A stretch of DNA of 26,950 nt from CAZWDL01 sp964632995 (GCA_964632995.1 CAZWDL010000102.1:1-26950); one strand, 5' to 3'. Positions 1 through 8,017 are shown, counted from the stretch's first letter. Program-made: numbers and translations. The notes: generated by a model from the sequence alone, not told the origin.

Positions 1-55
1 AGCTATTCTCCGGGAAGCCCGAAGCCCACCTGTCTTCAGCAGGTGGGTAGTTCAC
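1..55 (+). mobile_element. Putative right end of an IS200/IS605-type element (partial)
   Basis: The first 55 bases carry a perfect 8-bp hairpin (CCCACCTG at 25-32, CAGGTGGG at 40-47, 7-nt loop) preceded by GAAG and followed by TAGTTCAC. From memory, this layout (GAAGCCC, stem-loop, GGGTAGTTCAC) is typical of the right ends of IS200/IS605-family elements, where the hairpin is bound by the TnpA Y1 transposase and also forms the 3' end of the TnpB guide RNA. No tnpA or tnpB is present, so any body would lie to the left of the window. It could instead be an unrelated hairpin; there is no T-run, so it is not a good rho-independent terminator. Confidence 0.5.
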
Positions 56-253
56 TGATGTGGTTTAGACTTTTCTGCTGCAGCCGGCTGCGCCTTCGCG
101 TAGCTGCTTCGGCGGAGCAAGGAAAACAGGATTTTCGTTCCATTTTGGGCTTCTTTTGAGGCGCATAGCAGCGCTACGTAACGAAAAAGAAGTCCAGAAT
201 GGGGCGGAAAGACGTTTTTTGATAGGCCAGCGAGAAAAGTCTGAATCACTTCA
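56..253. repeat. Long imperfect palindromic repeat A
   Basis: The outer arms match over about 30 bases with mismatches and one indel: 56-80 pairs with the reverse complement of 228-253, with the core AGACTTTTCT shared. Inner arms also pair: CCATTTTGGGCTTCTTTT near 140-157 with the region 186-204. The left arm contains a perfect 12-bp palindrome GCAGCCGGCTGC. The centre (about 158-183) reads GAGGCGCATAGC, then CGCTACGTAACG. A related centre occurs in repeat B at 5242-5405. The short open frames crossing it look like by-products of the palindrome. A dispersed non-autonomous element is the likeliest explanation. Confidence 0.55.
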
Positions 254-281
254 TTATCTGAGCGAAGCTAAGGCATGCCCC

Positions 282-1478
282 TCAATTCCGGTACAACCAT
301 ACCGGATGCACTTCACCCTTCCGATACAAGTCGCCGCCTCGCGGCAGTTCGATAAAAGCATCGGCATCAACCAGGTTGGCCAGGTCGCCGGAGCCGTGCC
401 CTTCGACGGGGTGGGCTTTCAGGCATCCGTCGGAAGCGTACTCCAGTCGTACCTGCGCAAAGTAAGTCAGGTCGGGGAGGAATTCAATATCATCGGCCAG
501 GATAGCGTGGGGTTGATGGGTGGGTAATCCCAGGCTTTTCTGCATCCAGGGCCGGAAATAGCGGATGGTGCACATGAAAGAAGACACGGGGTTGCCGGGA
601 AAAGCAAAGACCAGGGCGCCTTCCCGGCTGATACCGAACCAGAAGGGTTTGCCCGGGCGCTGACGGATGCGATGGAACAGTTTTTTAACACCCAGCGATT
701 GAAGGACTTTGGGAATGTAGTCGAACTTTCCTTTGGAAACGCCGCCGCTCATGAGTACGATACGTTTGCGTTCGATCAGTTCTGCCAGGGTTTTCCGGAT
801 TTCATCTTCATCGTCGGCCAGGTGGGCGGTATCGGCGGGGATACCCCAGTTGCGCAGGGTAGCGCGCAGGCGGTGAACATTGGATTTGCGGATCTGATAG
901 GGGCGTGGATTCTCGTATACCGGCACCAGTTCATCACCGCTGGATACGATCACAGCCGGGGGAAAGGCGGCTACCCGCAGTTGTGGCTTACCCACGGTGG
1001 CGGCCACTCCGATTTCAGCCGAAGAAAGTATCCGGCCGGAAGGCACGACAACGGCCCCCTTCTTGCGGTCTACTCCCTGGCGGTGGATATTTTGTCCGCG
1101 GTGAATGGTGTCGACTTTCAGGGTAGCTTCACCGCCGCTGATTTCCACATCCTCGTAGCGCACCACCGTGTCGGTATGCTTCGGCAGCATGGCGCCGGTC
1201 ATGATTTCAATACACTTGTCCCGGTCATGGAGTTCTGCCTGGGGCGAGCCGGCAGCGCCGATGCCTTCGACCGGGAAGCTGCGTTTTCCCCGGGCGAAAG
1301 CATCGTAGTGGATAGCGATACCATCCATGGTCACCCGGTCGTAAGGAGGCAGATTGCGGTCGGTGACCAGGTCTTCGCGCAGCAATCTCCCGATGGCTTC
1401 TTCCAGAGGGATAATCGTGTTGGGTATATCGATACTGTGCTCAAGGATGATCCGGGAAGCTTCTTCAACGGTTATCAT
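282..1478 (-). CDS. moeA: Molybdopterin molybdotransferase MoeA
   Basis: This 398-residue protein matches the usual MoeA length. MoeA inserts molybdate into adenylated molybdopterin in the cytoplasm, the last step of molybdenum cofactor synthesis. Family motifs are in order: RVTMDG (48-53), MTGAMLP (93-99), GQNIHRQGVD (128-137), SSGDEL (179-184), SGGVSKGKFDY (244-254), RPGKPF (274-279) and FPGNPVSS (293-300). The open frame continues 150 codons upstream, but that part runs antisense through sufU and has no MoeA similarity. I therefore start at the ATG of MITVEEAS. It is divergent from sufU, with 87 bases between the start codons. The nearby xdhC also serves molybdoenzymes, but no molybdoenzyme structural gene is in the window. 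Confidence 0.93.
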   Translation of the reverse strand: MITVEEASRIILEHSIDIPNTIIPLEEAIGRLLREDLVTDRNLPPYDRVTMDGIAIHYDAFARGKRSFPVEGIGAAGSPQAELHDRDKCIEIMTGAMLPKHTDTVVRYEDVEISGGEATLKVDTIHRGQNIHRQGVDRKKGAVVVPSGRILSSAEIGVAATVGKPQLRVAAFPPAVIVSSGDELVPVYENPRPYQIRKSNVHRLRATLRNWGIPADTAHLADDEDEIRKTLAELIERKRIVLMSGGVSKGKFDYIPKVLQSLGVKKLFHRIRQRPGKPFWFGISREGALVFAFPGNPVSSFMCTIRYFRPWMQKSLGLPTHQPHAILADDIEFLPDLTYFAQVRLEYASDGCLKAHPVEGHGSGDLANLVDADAFIELPRGGDLYRKGEVHPVWLYRN

Positions 1479-1565
1479 AGTTCTATAGCGGCTTTGTGCG
1501 TAAATTAATAATTTATCTGTATTCTGGAAGTTCCAACAGGAGATTAAGAAAAAGGAATAAGCAAA

Positions 1566-1994
1566 ATGAGTGAAGATCCAAAAAAACTGTATCAGCAACT
1601 TATCATGCAACACAACCGGGAACCGGTTGGTTACGAGAAGCGACCTGCCGCCTCTATCGTTATTGAAGCGTACAATCCCTTGTGTGGTGATCAGTTCAAA
1701 CTCTACCTGGAAGTCGAGAAAGGCCGGGTGATCGATGTTCATTTTCACGGCTACGGATGTGCTATTTCTAAAGCTTCCACCTCTGTTTTGGTGGAAAAAA
1801 TCAAAGGGATGACGCTGGAGCAGGTCGGGGAGCTGACCGAAAGGTTCTACCGCATCGTCGGGCTGGAAGAAGGAGCGGTTCCAGAAGATGAAGATGAGGC
1901 GCTGACTGCTTTTGCGACAGCCCGGCAATTTCCCGCCAGACGGCAGTGCGCGGTGCTGGCCTGGGAGGCTTTACAGCGGTATCTGGAGGATTGA
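1566..1994 (+). CDS. sufU: SufU-type Fe-S cluster assembly sulfurtransferase
   Basis: This 142-residue protein has the SufU/IscU fold signature: NPLCGD (Cys40, Asp42), GCAIS (Cys65) and RRQCAVLAW (Cys128). In the SufU family these residues bind zinc and accept sulfur from the SufS cysteine desulfurase. An insert of about 20 residues ahead of the third Cys (around 98-118) separates SufU from IscU scaffolds. It is encoded alone here, with no sufS, sufB or sufD beside it, so the partners must be elsewhere. Upstream, TTTG (1493) and TATTCTG (1520), 23 bases apart, weakly resemble a Bacteroidota housekeeping promoter. An AGGAG-like stretch lies too far upstream to be a clear ribosome site. Confidence 0.9.
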   Translation: MSEDPKKLYQQLIMQHNREPVGYEKRPAASIVIEAYNPLCGDQFKLYLEVEKGRVIDVHFHGYGCAISKASTSVLVEKIKGMTLEQVGELTERFYRIVGLEEGAVPEDEDEALTAFATARQFPARRQCAVLAWEALQRYLED

Positions 1995-2013
1995 GGAACG
2001 GATTATAATAAAA

Positions 2014-2045
2014 AAGGCGCCGACTGTAATTGAAGTCGGCGCCTT
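2014..2045 (-). terminator. Intrinsic terminator for the PA2169-family gene, possibly bidirectional
   Basis: There is a perfect 12-bp stem AAGGCGCCGACT/AGTCGGCGCCTT with an 8-base loop. Read on the minus strand it is followed by a run of six T (2010-2015 region), the classic intrinsic layout for transcripts arriving from 2131. On the plus strand the T-run is poor, so termination of sufU is less certain. A second hairpin (2062-2072 with 2087-2097, 10 of 11 pairs) lies just before it on the minus-strand path. Confidence 0.75.
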
Positions 2046-2130
2046 GCGTGGTTAGCAATCATCTCTCTCGCCAGGATTCAGTTGCCGGCAAGAGAGAAAA
2101 TCGCGGTCGGATGATTGGTTTTCAGTGGGG

Positions 2131-2583
2131 TTAAGCTTCTGTATACGTTGAGATAAGGCGATCGACTTGTTCGATACTATGCTTGATGCGGTCACGCTGT
2201 TCTGTGAGGGTCTTATAGGCATCGCTATCTTCAGGAAATTTCTCAATAGCAGTTTGGTATTCACCAAGGGCATTCTTTTCTCCGCGTTTCACCTCTTCCA
2301 GGATGACTTTTTCATCATTGTCGGCGAGAACGGAGCGCAGATCCATCCAGGTGCGGTGTAATTTTCCGGGGATAGTGTCTCCTCTTTCAATCTCCCCGTT
2401 CATGTTCCGGATGAGATCTTTAATTTCGTGACCAAAATCGTAACGTTGTTGGGCATTACCTTTAAACAATTTGCGCAGGGCTTTATCTTCCACTTGCTCA
2501 GCGGCATTTTTGTAACCTTTCTCTGAATTGTAACATTGGGCTATCAGGTTGTTGAGTAGTTCTACTTTCTTCGCTTTTTCCAT
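2131..2583 (-). CDS. PA2169-family four-helix-bundle protein (DUF2383)
   Basis: This 150-residue, highly charged, all-helical protein has no signal peptide. The pattern (an N-terminal LLNNLIAQCYNSEKGYKNAAE helix, QRYDFGHEIKDLI, a GxxHRTWMDLRS element, then EVKRGEKNALGEYQ) matches the PA2169/DUF2383 family, which has a ferritin-like four-helix fold. Its molecular role is not established. I chose the ATG before EKAKKVELL; a TTG nine codons upstream also stays in frame. It lies 90 bases downstream of the dehydratase gene on the same strand and ends at a good terminator, so co-transcription is possible. Confidence 0.8.
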   Translation of the reverse strand: MEKAKKVELLNNLIAQCYNSEKGYKNAAEQVEDKALRKLFKGNAQQRYDFGHEIKDLIRNMNGEIERGDTIPGKLHRTWMDLRSVLADNDEKVILEEVKRGEKNALGEYQTAIEKFPEDSDAYKTLTEQRDRIKHSIEQVDRLISTYTEA

Positions 2584-2673
2584 AGTAGAATTTTTGTTAG
2601 TTTCTTGCAAATAACTGATTTACAATAACTTAACAGTCACTTGCTCAGCTTGTTCAACCAGGAAGGGAAAGTT

Positions 2674-3630
2674 TCAGCAGAGAATACTCTGCAGTTTGTC
2701 GACGGAAATATTACCGCCACAGATGATGACAACGGAGGTTTGGTCTTTCCAGCGCCCCGGATCCCGGAGCAGAGCGGCAACGGCGACGGCGGCAGCTCCT
2801 TCCATGAGTTTGCGTTCTTTCATCAGCATTTCCCGGATAGTTTCCGCGATTATTTCCTCCGGAATGAGGAAAAACTCATCGACGACCCGTTTGCATACAT
2901 CGTAGGTAATGGAATCTTCTTCGAAGGCGCCGGCGGAGGCATCGGACAAAGTCTCTTTAGGGTCAACGGTCGTGTATTCGTCCCGGCGAACGCTCAGCGC
3001 CATCTCGGGAGAGTTTTCGGGCTGACAGCCTAGCACCCGGACGGAGGGGTGCACCCCCTTGAGGTAGGCGCCGATACCGGAAATAAGCCCTCCACCTCCA
3101 ACGGTGACGAAAACATTGTCGATCCTTTCTGGCAGCTGTTCGGCAATTTCTATAGCTATGGTACCCTGACCGCCGATGACCTGTGGATCGTTGTAAGGGG
3201 AAATGTAGGTCCAGCCTTTTTTTTCTGCCTGCTGCCGGGCGTATACTTCCGACACAAAACAATCGCTGCCGTGTCGCTCTATATCGGCTCCGTAACCTTT
3301 GAGGGCCTCCACTTTTCCGGAAACCGCGTTTTCGGGAATCACGATGCATCCTTCACGTTGCAGAAGTTGCAGGGCGCGGGCTACACCCAGGCCGTGATTG
3401 CCGGTGGAAGCCGTGATAATGGGATCGGTATTTCCCTGCCGGATCAGCCAGGCGATTTTATTGAGAGCGCCTCGTGCTTTGAAGGAGCCCGTGTACTGTT
3501 CGCTTTCCATTTTCAGGTATACGGAACCGCCCACCAGTTCGCTTAGATAGTTGGAGTATAGCAGTGGTGTTTTCAAAACATAAGCCTCAATGCGCTGCTT
3601 GGCATCGATGACTTCCTGAAATAGATCCAT
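2674..3630 (-). CDS. PLP-dependent threonine/serine dehydratase (catabolic type)
   Basis: This 318-residue fold-type II PLP enzyme is likely an L-threonine/L-serine ammonia-lyase giving 2-oxobutyrate or pyruvate plus ammonia. Visible features are the Schiff-base lysine in SFKARGA (Lys51), the STGNHG substrate loop, the glycine-rich phosphate loop VGGGGLISG, and CGGN near the C-terminus, which contacts the pyridine nitrogen. It lacks a C-terminal ACT regulatory domain, so it resembles the short catabolic TdcB/serine racemase group rather than the biosynthetic IlvA. Related ectoine-utilisation dehydratases cannot be excluded. The ATG start is clear. The next gene upstream is a TetR regulator 84 bases away on the same strand. 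Confidence 0.88.
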   Translation of the reverse strand: MDLFQEVIDAKQRIEAYVLKTPLLYSNYLSELVGGSVYLKMESEQYTGSFKARGALNKIAWLIRQGNTDPIITASTGNHGLGVARALQLLQREGCIVIPENAVSGKVEALKGYGADIERHGSDCFVSEVYARQQAEKKGWTYISPYNDPQVIGGQGTIAIEIAEQLPERIDNVFVTVGGGGLISGIGAYLKGVHPSVRVLGCQPENSPEMALSVRRDEYTTVDPKETLSDASAGAFEEDSITYDVCKRVVDEFFLIPEEIIAETIREMLMKERKLMEGAAAVAVAALLRDPGRWKDQTSVVIICGGNISVDKLQSILC

Positions 3631-3714
3631 AGTTGATATTGCTTTTTAACGGACTGTTATTTTGATGGTCGTCAGGAAAAAGGACGGCGGGGCAGGTCTT
3701 GAACTTTTCAACTT

Positions 3715-4296
3715 TTACTGCCAGAGTCCTCCCTCCAGAAAAAGAGTCGTCAGGTGTTCAAATATTTGTTCCTCGTGGTATGGAAGGCCTTGCAGTGCGT
3801 TCTGATTTAGCGAAAGCTCGGTAAATTGTAAATAGGCGCCCACGATGAGTTGCAGGTCGATATCGTTTCGGATGAGGCCTTCCCGGATGCCTTGCCGGAA
3901 GAGAGCGTAATAATAACGCTGTATCCGGTCGGTTTCCTGCTGCTGATATTCCTCCCAGAGTTCAGGGGTGTGAATGCGCAGGTCTTCCAGGAATTGTGGA
4001 CCTACCAGTCGCTTGAGTTTGCTGGTGAGCCGCATGAGGTGCAACAGTTTATCTTCAAAGCCAAGTTCGGCATGGTGGACGATTTGTTCGATCTGGCGGT
4101 TGATAACGCCGTTGAGTTGCTCGATGAGCGTGGCAACGAGGTCTTCTTTCGAGCTGAAGTACTTATAAATACTACTCTTGCTGGTACGCAACTCGGCTAC
4201 CAGGCTATCGACCGACACCTTGTAAAAGCCCTGGCTAAGGAACTTCTCTCCGGCTATTTTGAGAATGCGCTCTTTTAAATGTGGTGATTTGGGCAT
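3715..4296 (-). CDS. TetR/AcrR-family transcriptional regulator
   Basis: This 193-residue protein has an N-terminal TetR DNA-binding domain. KERILKIAGEKFLSQGF (about 8-24) is followed by the helix-turn-helix region VSVDSLVAELRTSKSSIYKYFSSKEDLV (about 28-54). The C-terminal ~135 residues are helical and would form the ligand-binding/dimer domain; no ligand can be inferred. I chose the ATG of MPKSPHLKER because the typical TetR start lies just before the first helix; another in-frame ATG lies 14 codons upstream. It precedes the dehydratase gene on the same strand, so it may be co-transcribed with it, but its target is unknown. Confidence 0.9.
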   Translation of the reverse strand: MPKSPHLKERILKIAGEKFLSQGFYKVSVDSLVAELRTSKSSIYKYFSSKEDLVATLIEQLNGVINRQIEQIVHHAELGFEDKLLHLMRLTSKLKRLVGPQFLEDLRIHTPELWEEYQQQETDRIQRYYYALFRQGIREGLIRNDIDLQLIVGAYLQFTELSLNQNALQGLPYHEEQIFEHLTTLFLEGGLWQ

Positions 4297-4398
4297 TGGG
4301 TAAAAGTTGTACTGCCTTCGTTTTGTCGGTACAAACATAACAGGTATTACTGGGCCAGGCAAGAAAAAAGCCCTTTAATTGGTACCGGAGGCGCTACT

Positions 4399-5049
4399 TT
4401 ACTGGTATTCGTAGATGTAGTAATTCCAGAGGCTGCCGTCAGATTTGTACATATTCTTTCTGACCAGCTTGCCCTTTTCATTGTAATTGTACTCAAAAAA
4501 AGCGCTGAGATCTCCATTGGGATGGAACCACTTGGTTTTCAGGCATTTCCCGGTGGGAGCATATTCGGATTCGCTGTAGCGAAAGATGCGTTGGTTTTTG
4601 TGTGACCATTCCGTGCGCTCCACATTGCCATATTTATCGTAGAAGTAGATAATGGTGAGCCGGACGCGATTATGCCGGTCGTAGAAAGACCGGCTCTTAA
4701 TACGATCATTCCAGTCATACTTAATAATGGTGTAATTGACCAGATCGCGATTCGCGTCAAAATTTTTAATGCGTTTGGCTCTGCCCAGCTTATCGCGTTC
4801 TACGATGGCATAGGTAGAGAGCTGGTCATCTGAATCGAACATGAGCAGGTTGAGGTCATTACCTTTGCCGCTGGGGCGCAGTACGCCGTACCATTGTAGA
4901 TTGTCACGGGCATTATAGGTTTCGAGTTTTTCTATTGCCAGAGGAGAATCACTGGTGGTGAGATGGCCCCAAAGGTCCTGTCCGTTCGCGGAATGGAAGT
5001 TGAGGAAAAGAGTAGTTGATGTGAATAGAAAAAGTAGTGCTTCCTTCAT
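4399..5049 (-). CDS. Secreted protein with YD/RHS-like repeats, unknown function
   Basis: This 216-residue protein starts with a signal peptide (KEALLFLFTSTTLFLNF, cleavage probably near residue 21-24), so it should be exported. From about residue 65 on it contains repeated short units of the type Y-D-x-x-G/N-x-x-x-R, such as YDWNDRIK, YDRHNRVR, YDKYGNVE and YNEKGKLVR. These resemble YD/RHS-like beta repeats, and the protein ends in Tyr-rich strands. There is no catalytic motif. I chose the second ATG, which has AGGA five bases upstream; an ATG seven codons earlier is in frame but spoils the signal peptide. It lies 102 bases upstream of the tetR gene. Confidence 0.65.
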   Translation of the reverse strand: MKEALLFLFTSTTLFLNFHSANGQDLWGHLTTSDSPLAIEKLETYNARDNLQWYGVLRPSGKGNDLNLLMFDSDDQLSTYAIVERDKLGRAKRIKNFDANRDLVNYTIIKYDWNDRIKSRSFYDRHNRVRLTIIYFYDKYGNVERTEWSHKNQRIFRYSESEYAPTGKCLKTKWFHPNGDLSAFFEYNYNEKGKLVRKNMYKSDGSLWNYYIYEYQ

Positions 5050-5241
5050 AATAATCCTGTTTTCACGCATTTAATTTTCTCTTGAATCGCGGATTGGGAG
5101 AGTGGGTTGGAAAGACTTATCGCAAGCCTTTTCAAAATACAATTTTTCCTTTTAAAGCCCCAAGTTTTTCGCGAGCTAAAAAACTGGAAATGAATATCTT
5201 CACGACACTTTGTTGTTTTTCCGACCCGGTTTTCTTTACAC

Positions 5242-5405
5242 TAGAAGCCATCTCAAAAATGTTTTTGATGGTGAAAAAGAGAAATTTTGGGGCCAGGTGA
5301 GGCGCAAAAACGGAGCATACCCTAGCTACGTTACGTTTTTTGCAACAAAATATGGCCCCAAAAGGTCCTTTTGCAGCCCAAAGGATATTTTTGAGATGGC
5401 TTCTA
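5242..5405. repeat. Long imperfect palindromic repeat B
   Basis: The ends form a perfect 19-bp inverted repeat (5242-5260 against 5387-5405; outer sequence TAGAAGCCATCTCAAAAAT). Inside, TTTTGGGGCCA (5285-5294 region) pairs with TGGCCCCAAAA (5353-5363), and GCAAAAACG pairs with CGTTTTTTGC. The centre contains TGAGGCGCA and CTACGTTACG, close to the centre of repeat A (TGAGGCGCA and CTACGTAACG). The outer arms of A and B differ, which suggests a family with a conserved core and variable arms. The open frames across it are probably not genes. Confidence 0.65.
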
Positions 5406-5640
5406 ATACCGGACAGTACCGGCTGTGGATGGTGGAAAGGCGTAGAACCCTTGGTTTAAAAAATAGTAGAAAGCAAATCGACCTTTTCCCCGTCGCCACC
5501 AGGTGGTTATCCAGGATATGTCATGTGTTTACCGCTGTGTAATAAAGACTACTCGCTATATTTTCCTCAGGAATTTAAAAGTATAAATGGGTCACATTTG
5601 CCGGGCTAGATAGGGTAACTTAGAGAAAAGGAATATTGTT

Positions 5641-5815
5641 CAGGTAAAACAGAACGGCCCGGCAACGGAGGGTACAGCGTTTTTTCTCTGAATTGCTTTT
5701 TCACCGGGCCGTCCACGTACGCCGTTTTCACATGTGGGCTGTTGTGTATGCCCTTTCGCTGCGAGACGGTTTATGTTCTAGGGGGAGGAGGGATACTCCT
5801 TACGGCTGCCGACCT
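5641..5815. ncRNA. Candidate structured RNA region (unassigned)
   Basis: This part of the 777-base gene-free stretch (5050-5826) has several potential stems in a row. These are ACGGCCCGG (5654-5662) with CCGGGCCGT (5704-5712), CCACGT (5713-5718) with ATGTGG (5732-5737, one G-U pair), GGGC (5736) with GCCC (5750), which competes with the previous one, and AGGAG (5786-5790) with CTCCT (5796-5800). There is no convincing open frame. The motifs of RNase P, tmRNA and SRP RNA that I know are absent. The strand is undetermined; on the minus strand the large stem is followed by TCTGTTTT and could be a trailing structure for the phyH-like gene. Confidence 0.22.
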
Positions 5816-5826
5816 TGATCATTCCC

Positions 5827-6762
5827 TTATGTCCACTTTTTGAGGCCTAACAATTTCTCTCCCAGTTCCGTCAGCTTCGCTGTTTCGGCGTGCTCCTGCT
5901 CCCAGTTCCGCGGGTCACCGGGGAAGGCGTATCCTTCCGGGGGTTTGCGTTCGCGCCAGGATTGGATGCGCCACTGACGCAATTGTTCGTCCTCTTCCTG
6001 CGCAGGTGTCATGGCGATGTACTGGGCGATGCGGGGCCGGTCGGAGCGGTTGGGCCGGATGCCGTGGGCCAGCATGCTGTTCCAGATGAGCAGGTCGCCG
6101 GCCCTGGTTTCCACTTGTTCTATTTCGAAGCCGGAGATATCAGGCTGGAAGGGGTTGCGGTCCTCCGGCTGGGTTTTCACCCACTCGTCATACGTCCGGA
6201 ATAGTTCGGGAATACATTGAAAACCACCCGTTTCGGAAGTGGTATCCGTCAGGGAAAGCACTCCCTGCACGTTGTTCCGGCGGTCGGGGTCGGAGGTGTC
6301 GATATCCCAGTGGATGAATCCTTTGAATTTGTGGCCTTTGCGCAAGGGGAAATTGAGGTTGGCCCGGTCGATGGAGGCCCAAAGCTTTTCGGTACCCCAA
6401 ATATCGACAAAGGCATCGTATACGCGCGGATACTGGCGGTTGTCCCAAAGGTATTGATGGTTGTACATTTCAACCATCCCGCTACCCTGTAATTCCTTCA
6501 TTTGAATTTCGCGGCGGGGCGGCCGGTACCAGGTATCCGTATCCTCCGGGGCTTTTTCTTCGAAAGTCCATATCAGATCTACGAGGCGATCGATATTTTC
6601 TTTCGGCACGGCATCAGGTACGATGACGTAACCCTTTTCCTGCCACTGTTTCCAGTCTTCCTCCGTTAATACCCGCAGGGGATCTCCTGGCTGCCGCTGG
6701 TTGAAATTCGATTTGCGATAGTAGCCGATACTGGCATTACCGGGTTGTTCTTTATAGCGCAT
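5827..6762 (-). CDS. Phytanoyl-CoA dioxygenase (PhyH)-family Fe(II)/2-oxoglutarate oxygenase
   Basis: This 311-residue protein has a jelly-roll dioxygenase signature. HWD (His151, Asp153) and a distal His233 in LAHGIRPN form the iron triad, and an Arg in SDRPRIAQYI (about 242-244) would bind 2-oxoglutarate. PhyH-family enzymes hydroxylate varied small molecules; the substrate here is unknown. I chose the ATG of MRYKEQPG. A GTG 35 codons upstream overlaps the xdhC stop codon as GTGA, but the added residues look unlike the family. The gene follows xdhC on the same strand with 101 bases between, so the two probably share a transcript. Confidence 0.85.
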   Translation of the reverse strand: MRYKEQPGNASIGYYRKSNFNQRQPGDPLRVLTEEDWKQWQEKGYVIVPDAVPKENIDRLVDLIWTFEEKAPEDTDTWYRPPRREIQMKELQGSGMVEMYNHQYLWDNRQYPRVYDAFVDIWGTEKLWASIDRANLNFPLRKGHKFKGFIHWDIDTSDPDRRNNVQGVLSLTDTTSETGGFQCIPELFRTYDEWVKTQPEDRNPFQPDISGFEIEQVETRAGDLLIWNSMLAHGIRPNRSDRPRIAQYIAMTPAQEEDEQLRQWRIQSWRERKPPEGYAFPGDPRNWEQEHAETAKLTELGEKLLGLKKWT

Positions 6763-6863
6763 GGGTCTAGGCGTTTGGTGAACATTTAAAATAAGGCAAA
6801 TCCCCAGAATCTCCAAAAAATGGATGGACTGATGAACGGATAAAAAACGAAGCGCCCGGAATC

Positions 6864-7901
6864 TCACTTAAATCTATTCTGCTGCTGTATGATTTGCGCC
6901 ATAATACTCAGCGCGATTTCCTTGGGGCGTTTGGCGTTGATATCCAAGCCGATGGGGGCGTGGATGCGGTCGATATCGTCGTCCTGGAATCCGGCTTCGC
7001 GCAGGCGGCGTACGCGTTTTTCATGGGTGCGGCGGCTACCGAGGGCGCCGATGTAGTCGATGTTGGAGCGAAGCAGTAGATGCAGCGCCTGGTCGTCGAT
7101 TTTGGGATCGTGGCTGAGCAGAATAGCGTAGCTGAAGACATCGAGCTGGAAGCCGGGAAGGACCTCGGCGGGCCAGTCGTTGATCAATTGGTGAGGGGCT
7201 TCGGGAAATTGCGTTTTATTCGCAAAGATGCCTCGCGGATCGATGACGATGGTTTCAAAGTCGTACATGTTACCAAGTTGGACGAGTTTGCTGGTGATGT
7301 GTGCGGCGCCGACGATAAGCATCTGGCTTTTGCGGGGAAAAACGCGGGCGAAATAGTTTTCTCCTTCGTGTTCCAGGACCTGGTTGTTACGCTCTCTATA
7401 GGCGCGCCGGGCCAGCTCGAGGAGGGCCTTGTTTTCGCGCGCTTTGCCGAAGGCCGCATTTTCTGCCGGGATGAGTAACAGGTGTTCACTCTCTGTTGTC
7501 AGGTGGGTAAGCAGCACGCAGCCTACGTTGTTGCTTAGGCAATGGTGCAGTTTTTCCCAGATTTTTTTTTCAACCGGATCCTCATCAAAAGCCAGAAAAG
7601 GTTCGGTCCAGACCTGAATGGCGCCGCCGCAGCTGAGGCCGACGTTCCAGGCATCTTCGTCGCTGACGCCAAATTTAAGGCGCTCTGCCCGCCCGCTTTC
7701 CAGTATTTGCTTGGCTTCTTTGGCGACTGCCCCTTCTACGCATCCGCCGCTGACGGAGCCGGCCATTTCCATATCGCCGGTCACGGCTAATGCCGACCCT
7801 ACCGGCCGGGGCGATGAACCCCAGGTTTTGACGACGGTGGCGAGGGCAAAGGGCTTGTTCTGTTCAATCCAGTTTTCCAGTTCGGGGAGAATATCGGTCA
7901 T
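6864..7901 (-). CDS. XdhC-family molybdenum cofactor maturation protein
   Basis: This 345-residue protein has both XdhC domains. The N-terminal XdhC/CoxI domain (about 10-100) carries GSVSGGCVEGAV (48-59, Cys54) and GLSCGG (Cys91). The C-terminal Rossmann-like domain (about 190-335) carries MLIVGAAHIT, LLSHDPKIDDQAL and YIGALGSRRTHEKR. XdhC binds the molybdenum cofactor, assists its sulfuration and delivers it to xanthine-dehydrogenase-type enzymes. No such enzyme is in the window. It is divergent from the MoaD-like gene (116 bases between start codons) and is followed by the phyH-like gene. Confidence 0.9.
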   Translation of the reverse strand: MTDILPELENWIEQNKPFALATVVKTWGSSPRPVGSALAVTGDMEMAGSVSGGCVEGAVAKEAKQILESGRAERLKFGVSDEDAWNVGLSCGGAIQVWTEPFLAFDEDPVEKKIWEKLHHCLSNNVGCVLLTHLTTESEHLLLIPAENAAFGKARENKALLELARRAYRERNNQVLEHEGENYFARVFPRKSQMLIVGAAHITSKLVQLGNMYDFETIVIDPRGIFANKTQFPEAPHQLINDWPAEVLPGFQLDVFSYAILLSHDPKIDDQALHLLLRSNIDYIGALGSRRTHEKRVRRLREAGFQDDDIDRIHAPIGLDINAKRPKEIALSIMAQIIQQQNRFK

Positions 7902-8017
7902 GATTGCTTTTTTTAACAGATTAAAGGAATCAAAAAATAAGACTTTAAGCGATAAAATACATGATTAACCGGTTTAAAATTCCTAAATTCTGCATTCACA
8001 AAAATAATGGACGGATT

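Noticed and set aside
52..527. Small open frames around the left repeat
   Set aside because: They arise from repeat A and the antisense of the moeA end.
672..1508. A 278-codon open frame on the plus strand
   Set aside because: It is antisense to moeA, whose motifs are clear; the frame is open because of codon composition.
1479..1928. A 150-codon N-terminal extension of the moeA frame
   Set aside because: It runs antisense through sufU, has no MoeA similarity, and MoeA family length is reached from the ATG at 1478.
5082..5542. Two overlapping small open frames on the plus strand
   Set aside because: Both are built largely from palindromic repeat B, with no ribosome site and no family resemblance.
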